Shown piece after piece: positions 47,125-56,944 of a stretch of 64,000 nt of DNA. Numbering within the stretch: position 1 is the first letter of the stretch; every line of letters begins with the position of its first letter. The notes under the pieces were generated by a model that was not told the origin of the DNA, did not search any database, and saw only the letters and a list, made by a program, of their open reading frames with translations. The stretch comes from Ophiosphaerella korrae (Eukaryota; Ascomycota; Dothideomycetes; Pleosporales; Phaeosphaeriaceae), in contig JALNQF010000014.1 of assembly GCA_028456385.1 (NCBI GenBank), positions 186,001 through 250,000 on the forward strand, written 5' to 3'. The position numbers were made by a program, and so were the translations under genes.

Positions 47125-47936
47125 TTTCCTCATTGTTGGGAGAAAGTGGCGAGGGGTGCTGAACATCTGGGATTTTGCTGTTGGGTGTTGGGGTTCTCCA
47201 TATATATATGTATATGCTTCCGTTCGTGCACACGTAGGCGCAGGGAGCTCCCCGTAGGTTGAGCATCGGTTTACGGTTTTAGACTAGATTTCCTAATGAT
47301 TGAACTTTGCTTGTTTGCTTTTTTTTTTTTTTTTTTTTCCCACACAACTAGGGGTGCATTTTGTGCCTGTGTGACTTGTGATGCATTTTCAGCTGGTTGT
47401 GTTTATCGATTCTATTGTGCGCTGTACTACCATGCCCCTTCTACTGCGCACCTGCATGTCCAGCAACGACTCTGCCACGAGTCAGCCAGTCTATCCGGTC
47501 AACCCGCCGGACAAGATGGATGCCATGGCATCGACCTCGCGGACCAGCCGGGCTTGGCGCCGTCGATCACTTGGGTTGAACAATAGTTAGACCGCATGAT
47601 TCCGGCACGTTTTCGCAGGAGACGGGGACCCGACACTATGGAGCTACGGGCAAACCAGATGTGGGTTGGGGTTCGGGTATGGAGAAAGGGGGGCTTGAAC
47701 ATGGATTTGATTTGGATGTAGATAGCGCTGGTTACTAGACTGCATGATACGTTACGGTGAAGTGTGTTGGACGCACATATGCTGTCTCGGTGGGCTAGAT
47801 AGAGGCGCAGACGCACAGTACGACACAGCGCGTCAGCGGTCTAGACTCTACAAGTGCAAAAGCGACCAGTGATCAATACCCTAAGTCTAAATGCACTCGA
47901 GACGACATATGTGCAAGATGCGGGCCAAGATCTACA
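47125..47936. other. Intergenic, no gene seen
   Basis: 0.8 kb between convergent 3' ends. It carries a T run at 47319-47338 and no coding signal. Confidence 0.45.
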
Positions 47937-49470
47937 TCACTGAACCAGTTTCCCAATACTCGGAGTCTGCACGCCGGGCTTCTCAGTATGCGTAGCAATC
48001 TCCAGAACACTAGTCGAGCTCTCACCGCCATCCTGAACACTCATACCAAGAGCACGTCGCGCCAGTTCCTTTTGGCCGTTGATAGGGGAGGTAGTGGCGT
48101 GGCCGTTGCTCGCCGGATCTTTGGTTTGGAGCCAGTGGACGCTGGTGCAGCGAGTCACGAGGCGCTGGGTGGTTTCGTCGACGGGAGCGAAGTGGGTGCC
48201 ACTAGTGACGAGGAGGTGGAGGAGTCGGAGGAGATCTTCACGCTTGTAGTGCGGCGGTTTGCTGATTTGGCTGTGGGTTAGGATTGGGTAGAGGACGCGG
48301 AGGTATGTGTGGCGCAGTGCGCTTGCGGCCGCGGAGTCGTGGGGGAGGTCAATCAGATTCCGGAGGATCACGTCGACTAGGACGTGCAGATCGTTTGTGT
48401 AGAAATATTCGGCTGTGGAAACATTGCCAAAGAGAAGGTAAAGAAGCTTCAGAATCAACAGCTGAAGGGAGGTCTCGGACTCTCGGTTTAACAGCAGAAT
48501 CAGATTGCATCCGAATGTTTTGTAGGTCATGCCATGGGTTGATATTGCTTTGATGACTCGGTTTGTGATTTGTTGGTAGGTCGTTGAGGCGACCAAGTAC
48601 TGCTCGTTCAAAACCAACTGTTCCGATCTTAGCCCTTCCCTCGCAAATTATTTAGACATGCTCACCAGAACACGGATCACTGGGTAATGATATGGGTCGT
48701 CGGCATCATCGGAGACGCCCTCTATGACGTCCAAGAGATATATGACGAAGGCATCGTTCACAGCCACTATACAAAATGAGTCAATCGCACGCCAAATCCA
48801 TAGCACTGCTGCCAAGAGGATGTCTAAAGACGTACGGAAATCTTCCAACGTCAACCGCTGAACGCGTGACGACTCGTAGGTAAGCTCCAGGAGCATCTGA
48901 TGTAGCTTCGTATCTGCCTGCACGCTGTCCGTTTGCACCAGATCCACAAGGCGCGGAAACGTGCTCTCAGAATGCATCATCTCAAAGATGGCATCATCCT
49001 TGCTATGTCGGCCATCATATAGCAAAAACGCCGCAACCATATGCAGCGTAGGATTATCGTCCTCCTATCTCAATCAGCCTCGACCTGTGCGAATCGTCGG
49101 CGTCCCTACCTGCAACAAACAGTATATTATTTGCCGCCGCACATAGTCCCTGTGTGTAACATATAGACTTCCTTCCAGCAAGCGGAACACGCATTTCGCA
49201 ACGCTGTAGTCCGTCTGCAGGTACTCGGCTGCCTCTTGTCAACACCCTCACACACACTCAACGGGCCTCGCCTACCCTTGTAGCTTGTAGTAACATTCAA
49301 AAAGGAGCGCAGACACTCATCGATAATCTCGTGTTCCTGGCAGCGAGACGAGACAATATCGTCGATTTCTATTGCGGCGGTTAGCGCTGGTGGTGGGGGT
49401 GCAGGAAGGGCTGCGCACCGTCCCAGAACTGCTGCTCATTTTCGAGGTTGTACGACACCTCAAATGCCAT
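47937..49470 (-). CDS. Dip1/Ldb17 (SPIN90 family) Arp2/3 regulator
   Basis: Six exons, 49419-49470, 49276-49368, 49110-49234, 48836-49064, 48666-48766 and 47937-48617, sum to 426 residues. The protein starts MAFEVSYNLENEQQFWDE, runs through helical repeats (SVAKCVFRLLEGSLYVTHR, LHMVAAFLLYDGRHSKDD) and contains VLLVLNEQYLVAS, the marker of the SPIN90/Ldb17 leucine-rich (armadillo-like) domain. Further repeats include LLILKLLYLLFGNVSTAEYFY. The tail after about 370 is polar. In fission yeast Dip1 activates Arp2/3 without a pre-existing actin filament to seed endocytic patches; budding-yeast Ldb17 acts in the same process. All five introns are short GT-AG introns and restore the frame exactly. 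Confidence 0.85.
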
Positions 49471-49901
49471 GTCTGGGTCGCGGGTCGGGTGCTAAAATCA
49501 TGGTCCCCGGCGACGTGGTTTGGCGGGTGGTTTGGCGGAGGGCGCACGGCGGGTTGGTGGACGTGAGTTGTTCGCGTTGTGAGTCCCACTCGCTGCCGAG
49601 ATTGGCCCGGGACAGGTGCGTCACTGCTGTCACTGCCGTCGCTGCTATTTTGGAATTGGTGCAAGTCACATGCGCCGCTAGCACACATGGTGATATCAAC
49701 TATCAACAAAGATTGGACATTCTCATACCAAGCTACGTGGCAAAGCGATAGAAGTGAAATAGACAAACGACGACGCAATTTCGTGTGGTATCCAACATAA
49801 TCCAAGCACGGAAAAGAACCAAGGACGCCAAGTACCTTTCAATCTGCGCCACCCACATGCGTTTTCGTCCCCAAGGCCGGGTTGAATGGGAATGTACACC
49901 C
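49471..49901. other. Intergenic, promoter of Dip1-like gene
   Basis: 430 bp between the Dip1-like start and the 3' end of the ASPM-like gene; no coding signal. Confidence 0.4.
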
Positions 49902-52900
49902 TTACCAACCACCCCTAACTCGCCTCACCTTCTCCTTCCCTCCAATTCTCCCAGCAGTGATGCGTCGTACCCATCGACGAATCGCCCATCCACGAGCAAG
50001 TGCCTGGAACGCCAAGATGTCATTTTCAAGCTGCTGTCTCCTAGCCGCCAGGACAGCTTTCCATCGTCTCTGAATAACTGTGGCAGCGTTGAATAGTCGT
50101 TCTCGTGCCTGTGCAACAACAGCACAGTCGTGTGCCATTTTCAAAAGAGCGATACGTTGACTTGTGCTGCGGCGGGCCAAGTATCGACGGAATGCACGCT
50201 GTATTGTCGATGCGGCGCGATGTGTGCGACTAAGCGGTAGGAGACGCGAAGCGAGGAAAGAAAGCGTCAAAAGCGTGAAGTCTTGCGAGGGAATCGAGCG
50301 TGCGGATGTGTGTTGTGGCATGAAGAGTGCGATGAACGATGTTGAGCAGCCTACTGCTTTGAGCTTTGTTGCTAGTCCTAGCCTGCCGTTTTCCATGACT
50401 GTCGCAAGAGAGGGAGGAAGGTAAGTGTCGACGACTGCCTCCAACACCTCGGGGTTTGCAAAAGACGTTGTAAGGTTTGCAACTCGTAGTCCGTGCAAGC
50501 GGGCAATGGACCGCGACCAGGAAAGTAATAGCCGCTTGTGATACCCCTCCACGCCAGTAGGCTTGGTTGTTGTCTCATCCTCATCTGAGTGAAGGTCTCG
50601 CTCATCATAACTGTCACGCTTGTTGTACCATTCTTCTCGGAACCGCTCTGTCTCTTTCACAAGCTGTGGCCAGTCAACGAGACTTCCAAGACCGCACTTG
50701 CCCACGAGCGACCACAAAAGGCTCAGCGTCTTCTCGCGGTGCCCATCAACGATGTCATCTGCTTTGATCACATCGATGGCTTGCTGTGGGATACCGTGTA
50801 TGCTATCTAGGGCTGCGAGAGCAATTTGTACATTGTATATCTTCTGTGGCCGGCCGATAGCAGGGTATTTCAAATGTTGCGATAGTACCCAGCTGTGCGT
50901 TTCAGAGGTGCCGCTCGTCAAAAGCTCGCCGGTGGGCATTGAAATGGTGACATCGTGATCCCGTTGCTCAACAGACGACGATGGGAATAGAAGCAGCTCC
51001 ACCAATCTGGTTAGGGCGATGCCATCGCGAAGATCGATTGCAATATTTTCGATGTGGTAAGTATACTCTTGAAGGGGGTATTGCGTGTGCTCCACTTTGT
51101 AGTTTAGATGGTGCAGTGGTCGTGTAATATCGCCGAGCGATGGAAGCAACAAATGAGAAAGCTGATGCAGTATCTCAACAGATGTCTTGTGTGGTGAAGT
51201 AGTCTGGAAGAGACAGCCTGGAAGGGCATCTGTGACCTTTGACCTGTCAAGGAGTAGTATGAGCATCAAGCTGCGAAGAGCAGTGCGTCGCCATGACCAA
51301 CCCTGAGAACCAAAATCGTCATCACCGCGAGCGAGGCTAGCAATACTCCCCGCCCCAGACTTCACGCGAACAGCATCTTCATTCTTAATCAGGAAGGCCT
51401 CTAGAAACTTTTCAATCGCTCGTCGCTCAGCACGGAACACTCGTGATCCATCGTCAGAGCTTGTCGAGCCGGTCGATAGGCGGCAAGGGGTAGAGATTTG
51501 TCGACCGATGACAGTTTCGACTGCGGCGCGTAATGCATTCAGATCGTATGTCTTTGTCCACAAATTGAGAAACTTCTTTCGCAGCCCAACATCGTCCTTG
51601 AGTCTCAGGGTCTGGGCTAGGAGGTCCTTTGGCATACTTAATGCACCACATTGTAGCGAGGCTTGCAACCGCTTATGTAATAAGGGCATTGACGGCTCGT
51701 GGTACAACCCAAGCATCTTCTTCCTCAGATCCTCTGGACTTTGCTCTGCATTTGGGTCCTTGTTCGCTGAATTAAATACGGAATTGATGAGTTGAGTAAT
51801 CGCAATTTCCTGGTAGGTAAGCCAGTTATCCTCGTACATCTCTGGTCGGCCGAGATTTTCTTCTAGTATTGGGTACTTCTCTTTCTTTTCCTGTGGTTGA
51901 CCGACAATATGCATCATGCTAACCGTTGGTGGTGGTCGTTCTGTCCTTGGGCGGCGTAGCGCAGTAGGGGGTGATTTGTGGCTATGGAACGGAGATGATG
52001 ATGATAACGGCGTACGACTTGGCTTTGGAACCTTCGCTTTGGCAGCGCGAATAGTCTCCTTCAAGGATGCCCGATTATTTACCATGGAGGCTGTGCCATC
52101 GGCTCTAGCCTTGATTGATTTTGCGGGGGACTCATCATGACTTGATTGTGGACGTTGTCGCTTCTGGGAGCTTGTGGCTTTTGTCTTGACTTGAGACGTA
52201 GTAGCGGAGCTCTTTGTCTTATCGAAATGTACTCTTGGGGCAGCTTTCGCGGCTGGCATCTTTGTCTCTGGCTTGGAGAAGTTGACCTCAATGATTGTGC
52301 TCGATCCCTTCCTCTCAATAATTTCTACTCCAGGTGGCAAATTCTCCTTTCCGCCTCCTGAACCAATAACATCGCTGCAGAACGAGACGCTTTGCAGTGA
52401 TCGCGTTGTCGAGGATAGGGGTCCGCGCTTGGGCGGCGCAGCCAACGATTTTCGAGGCACCTTTCGTTCCTTCTTCAGCGCTGGCACCAATTTTCCTTCT
52501 TCTTCTGAGAGTGTAACCAAGTCAAGGCCGATATCAGGGGAATTTTGCCTGTGTTGGCGTGTCGCATTTGTCGATTGTCCAGGGTGAATTGTCATCATAG
52601 TTGTGTCGTCCGAAGGCACGTAGATGGTCCTTCGGCGTGGGTCCTTCCTAGGAGCCTGTTTCCGGAGCTCTCTCTTTTCCAGTGCAGCCTCATGTAACTG
52701 CACAGTCGCGTTAACATCATTCCCGTGCCTTTTGATTGGCATGTGGGAAACGCGTCTTCGGTGCGGGGCCGTGTGTTGGGGTTCCTGCACAGGTGGTGCA
52801 GCTTTCGGTAATCGTTGTGCTGGATGTGCGAGCATTGAGCTCTTCTTGATTCTCGCACCTTCGGGCATAATTGATGCGCGACTCCTCCTCTTGACCTCGA

Positions 52901-53171
52901 CAGCTGCTTGTTTTTCTTCCTCCTGAGCAACATCCTCAAAAATGTCAAGCGACGGGTTGAAGGCTGGTTTATGCATAGTACGTACTGGCCTTCGCGGCCT
53001 TGTGCTGCGTAGGTTTGCTTTTAATTCTGTGGTATACTCAATGTTCGCGGTCGTGTCGTCTGCCGCATAACTCGGCGCGTATGCAGAGGACCGTCGGCCA
53101 TAGTCATAGTAGCCGTTTTGGAAGGATAAGTTGGGCGCAGGACACGGGGTGCCCGCAGTATACCGGTGCAT
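49902..53171 (-). CDS. ASPM-like abnormal-spindle protein (CH domain, IQ motifs)
   Basis: One long exon. The ATG at 53171 (MHRYTAGTPCPAPNLSFQNG) gives 1,089 residues; the frame stays open upstream to an ATG at 53348 but that extension looks like leader. The N-terminal 400 residues are basic and low in structure, with NFSKPETKM-like and SRTPLSSSSPFHSHK segments. Then comes an ASPM-type region (PILEENLGRPEMYEDNWLTY, ALRSLMLILLLDRSKV) and a calponin-homology-like domain (DLRDGIALTRLVELLLFP, NVQIALAALDSIHG, HREKTLSLLWSLVGKCG). The C-terminus has IQ motifs (AASTIQRAFRRYLARR, AATVIQRRWKAVLAARR) for calmodulin. ASPM homologues focus microtubule minus ends at spindle poles. No intron is needed anywhere. 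Confidence 0.85.
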   Translation of the reverse strand: MHRYTAGTPCPAPNLSFQNGYYDYGRRSSAYAPSYAADDTTANIEYTTELKANLRSTRPRRPVRTMHKPAFNPSLDIFEDVAQEEEKQAAVEVKRRSRASIMPEGARIKKSSMLAHPAQRLPKAAPPVQEPQHTAPHRRRVSHMPIKRHGNDVNATVQLHEAALEKRELRKQAPRKDPRRRTIYVPSDDTTMMTIHPGQSTNATRQHRQNSPDIGLDLVTLSEEEGKLVPALKKERKVPRKSLAAPPKRGPLSSTTRSLQSVSFCSDVIGSGGGKENLPPGVEIIERKGSSTIIEVNFSKPETKMPAAKAAPRVHFDKTKSSATTSQVKTKATSSQKRQRPQSSHDESPAKSIKARADGTASMVNNRASLKETIRAAKAKVPKPSRTPLSSSSPFHSHKSPPTALRRPRTERPPPTVSMMHIVGQPQEKKEKYPILEENLGRPEMYEDNWLTYQEIAITQLINSVFNSANKDPNAEQSPEDLRKKMLGLYHEPSMPLLHKRLQASLQCGALSMPKDLLAQTLRLKDDVGLRKKFLNLWTKTYDLNALRAAVETVIGRQISTPCRLSTGSTSSDDGSRVFRAERRAIEKFLEAFLIKNEDAVRVKSGAGSIASLARGDDDFGSQGWSWRRTALRSLMLILLLDRSKVTDALPGCLFQTTSPHKTSVEILHQLSHLLLPSLGDITRPLHHLNYKVEHTQYPLQEYTYHIENIAIDLRDGIALTRLVELLLFPSSSVEQRDHDVTISMPTGELLTSGTSETHSWVLSQHLKYPAIGRPQKIYNVQIALAALDSIHGIPQQAIDVIKADDIVDGHREKTLSLLWSLVGKCGLGSLVDWPQLVKETERFREEWYNKRDSYDERDLHSDEDETTTKPTGVEGYHKRLLLSWSRSIARLHGLRVANLTTSFANPEVLEAVVDTYLPPSLATVMENGRLGLATKLKAVGCSTSFIALFMPQHTSARSIPSQDFTLLTLSFLASRLLPLSRTHRAASTIQRAFRRYLARRSTSQRIALLKMAHDCAVVAQARERLFNAATVIQRRWKAVLAARRQQLENDILAFQALARGWAIRRWVRRITAGRIGGKEKVRRVRGGW

Positions 53172-53742
53172 GATGGTGTGTAGTTTGTTGAGAAGGGCAA
53201 GCGCCGGCGCATAGGTTGACGATGAAGTTGGTCGACTTCGTTTGCTTTGGTTCAAGGGAGCGCGCGCTAAAAAGAAGGCACGGCCCAAACCTTCCAGATG
53301 TTGACGAACAACGCGCCACGTTGCCACGACGACCGCCTGAAACATCAACGCCCACCATCATCCACCTTGACGTCAATCATGTTCAGAGCTCCAAAAAATG
53401 TCCGACTGCGATATTTTTATGGAAACAAATTCACCACAAATACCAAGGCTTTGGAACATCTAAATGACCTACCCCTATTCACCAAGCCAATAGCCACGCC
53501 TCCTCAACACTTTCTAACCACTCCCATGACTGACTGATCCCGATCCTTATCCAGGCTTAAAGACCGAACTCTCTTTAGTTCGATCGCCCTTACATTCACC
53601 TGGTTTCTTCCCCTTCATTCTTCTGATCACGTGACTTGGGTGCTGTAAGCCTTGCAATACATATGTGCCATAGGTACTCAAAGAAATATTGATGAACAGG
53701 CCACTGGATGTTGACAATGATTTCAATTCCTAGTTATATTGT
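53172..53742. other. Intergenic, promoter of ASPM-like gene
   Basis: 570 bp upstream of the chosen ASPM-like start and downstream of the Helo-like/ankyrin gene; no separate gene seen. It includes the alternative longer start at 53348. Confidence 0.4.
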
Positions 53743-56028
53743 CTACCGGCTGCCGAGTAAATTACGCATGTCTTTCGATTTCGGCTGAGGAAGGGAGTCC
53801 AAGTCGACCTGGGCCCCAAGCTTGATCAAAGCCTTTACAAACGAGTATTTGTCTTCTCTCACAGCGATCCACAGCGGCGTACGGTCCCTGCCACTCTTGT
53901 CTTTCATCTCAAGACTCGCACCCGCACGACTAAGTCTCTTCGCGAAGCTGATATTGTCCTGTTTTGCGCAGTGGTGTAGTGCTGTTAATCCGTTGTCATC
54001 CCTTGCATCAAGATCTAGACCTCTGCACTTTAGCAGCAGTTTGAATATGTCCTCATTCCGGTGTTGTGTAGCAATGTGGAGAGCAGTTTGGCCGCGATGA
54101 CCTCGGACATTGACGTCGGCATTGTGGTCTAACAGAAAGGATACCATATCGATGTTGTCTTGCTTGATGGCATACATGAGGGGTGTCAGTCTATCGTCGT
54201 CGAGCCAGTCAATGTTGGCACCGTGTTTGAGTAAAGCCTGGCAGTCCGAGGTTCTGCTTTTCTTCACGGCATATGCAAAAGGGGCGTTACGGTCGGCTCC
54301 GCGTCTCATAAGCTTATCGACTATGACAAAGCACCGATTGCATTTGTTACAGTCGATGCAATCCATCGCCACCATTATCACTGATTTTCCATCCACGACT
54401 TGTTCCAGCTCAGGTAGAGTTGAGTTGTTCATGATAACGCCAACGTCCTCGGCCGGTACGTGGTGGTTCTTGACAGCATCAGTTATATTCGAGTACTCGC
54501 TCGTACCGATTGATCGAGATCCAGACGTGCTGCTGGTTCGGAAGGTAAGCAAGACGTTGCGGTGATCGTCATCAACTAGGTACATATCATTATATGTTTC
54601 AGCATACATGCGTTTTCCCGGATAGTTGATGTATATGTTGTAAAGAAGTTGTGCACTTTCCTTGCAATTTTGGTGGCCTTTCCCGTATACATCTCTTCTT
54701 AAGCGAAAGGCCCGTTTTGCATTGCACTCTGCATCACCGAGTAGCACACAGCCGTTCCTGGTGTCGTCCACACTGGAACGAGAAGACTCCCTGCTGGACA
54801 TAAATCGATCGAAGTAAAGCTCTGCCATCTCATGACTGAGGTATGCCCTATGCTCTGCGTTTTCATTGTTATTAGAAGACAGACCTATGGGATTCTTGGA
54901 TCCTAATTCGCGGTCATAGACCAGCGGACGCTTGGCTGCAGATTCTAAAATCCTGTGGGCCTCCTCAAATTTTCCAAGGTTCTTGTAAATCTTGACTAGC
55001 TTCATCATCATAGAGTTGTAAGCATCGAATGGAACTCCATGGGCATCGTGGAGTTCCTTGAAGCACTCAATAGATTCCAGTTGATGGACTTCGGCGTCGT
55101 TGTAATTGAAATGTTCCATATCATATTCTGCTTGTTGCTTGAATCGTTTTGCTAGCTCACGAAGGGGTTCGTGATGAGTAATATCCAATGATAACTCACT
55201 TACTAGGCATTCGTTCTCGGAGGAAGGCGATGGTGGAGGAAGGCTAAACTGCGACATGGAGTCTCGTTGTCGCTCCGAAAAAGATGCTCTGACGTCTGTC
55301 GCAGCGATGACAATATTGTTCAGATGCGAGCTTAGCTTCTTAGTATCGTTATCATGTAGAGTCTCGCTCGATTGGAAGGAGCCTGATCGACCGTACTGGA
55401 ATTGGGTTTGTTCAGGTTGTTGCAGCTGGTCATTGATATGATTGATACCCCGGAGTAGACTATCCATTTTGTCCTCCTGGAACGCTTTTATTCCCATAAG
55501 ATCCTGATGTATTGTATACTGAACGGCAGCTTGTTGGCGTTGGAAGATGCTTGATAAAAGCAGTAAAATTAGCTTTATACGTTGCAGCCATCGCGATCTT
55601 ACTCACAGTTGAAACAAGCCCTTGAGCATGTCCAAGGCTTGGATATATGTTTTCAAGTCCTTTGTATGCCTAACAATATCTAGAGGGACCGAAACCAGTT
55701 TCCTGACACCTTTAGAAAGTATCTGGTCGAGTCGAGCCTCTAGCCCGACCAGTCTAGTATGGCAAAGCCTAAGCACCGCATCCATGCGTTGCCAGATGAC
55801 GACTTCAGACTCAGTGGCCTCGAGTGGCCCCACATGTTGGAGACGGATATTTTGAAGAACCTCTGACACTTGTGTTACGATACCGGCGAGGACTTCCACT
55901 CGGTTGTGGAGGGCTGCAATGTCGTGGTGGGTGTTCTCATATTTTTTCAGCCGTGCTGAACAAGACTTTGTCAGCTCGAAGAGGGTCACGGCAGCAGCGA
56001 CAGCACCAAATACTTCAAGCCCCGACAT
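53743..56028 (-). CDS. Helo-like STAND N-terminus + TPR-like + ankyrin protein (no NACHT)
   Basis: Two exons, 55607-56028 and 53743-55549, joined by a 57-nt intron give 742 residues. Residues 1-140 begin MSGLEVFGAVAAAVTLFELTK, the hallmark of the fungal N-terminal domain of STAND/NLR proteins (Helo-like), with a long helical bundle. Residues about 270-350 form TPR-like helices (YNDAEVHQLESIECFKEL, NLGKFEEAHRILESAAKRP). Residues about 565-740 are five or so ankyrin repeats (TPLMYAIKQDNIDMVSFLLD, TALHIATQHRNEDIFKLLL, TALHHCAKQDNISFAKRL). There is no P-loop or NACHT/NB-ARC segment between them. Proteins with Helo-like domains can act as signalling or cell-death effectors in non-self recognition; here that is inference. 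The frame is intact. Confidence 0.8.
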
Positions 56029-56944
56029 AAGCAGAAGAGGGTGGGACGTGGCGCTTCATATGAAATATGCGGGACTCGTTGAATATAGTAAGATATAAAT
56101 CAAAGGGACGCCATGCTGGCGATTCAAAGGAAAGGGTATGAGCGATGCTCACTAGAAGAGCGCTGGAGGCTGTCGTGTTTGCGTGCCGCACGATGACAGC
56201 AGCCGCCTATTCATGGCGTTGGGTGTGGTTGCCGCCTAGTTCAAGATAGACGCGACGCATGTTATCCAGGTAAACTCCGGTCGGGCATCAGCTGCTTAGT
56301 ACACAAGCAGCATGATGCAATCAAAGCAAAGTTAGCGGAAGCGTTGAGCTGTATGCGAATGTCCTTCACCCCAATCAGCGTTTTGTGTGTGCTACGGATA
56401 AGCAGGAGTCTGCATGAATACGGTTAGTCGCCCAACCACATCACCTTTTCCCATAACACCCCGCCGGTCAGATTCCGTATAGATCTGCACAAATACATCA
56501 TAGTTCATGTGTGCGACCATCCATCAAAGGCAGGTATTCGTGGACCCTTCCCGTCCGTATTGGTGCAATCCACATTAGCTGCCGCGTTGTTTTCAGCGAG
56601 GTCAGTAGGCACAGAGCACAATCCTAATCAGGCCCGCATTATTTTTTTATATGCAGTCCTTCAGGGTTGAAAATGCTGAAGTATGCTGATCGATTTCCGA
56701 CCCACCTCCATCCAGTGCTGCCGATATCTGTAACGAGCGCACCTACGAAACACTTCCTCTATTTTTCTTCAAGGGGCAGTAAGGGAATGTTCACCATGCT
56801 ATGATGAGTCGTTTAACGGAAAATAGAGTCACCCCGCCGGAATATCAGTCGTGAGTCCTGGTTAAGGCTACCGGTAATTTTCAACAGCCGGGCGGACTTG
56901 ACTGACACATGAGTGGTCACTGGCGGTACTCGCTTCTTTACAAC
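56029..56944. other. Intergenic, divergent promoter region
   Basis: 0.9 kb between the start of the Helo-like/ankyrin gene and the sugar-transporter start. It holds both promoters and no coding signal. An in-frame ATG at 56909 could extend the transporter by 12 residues. Confidence 0.45.
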
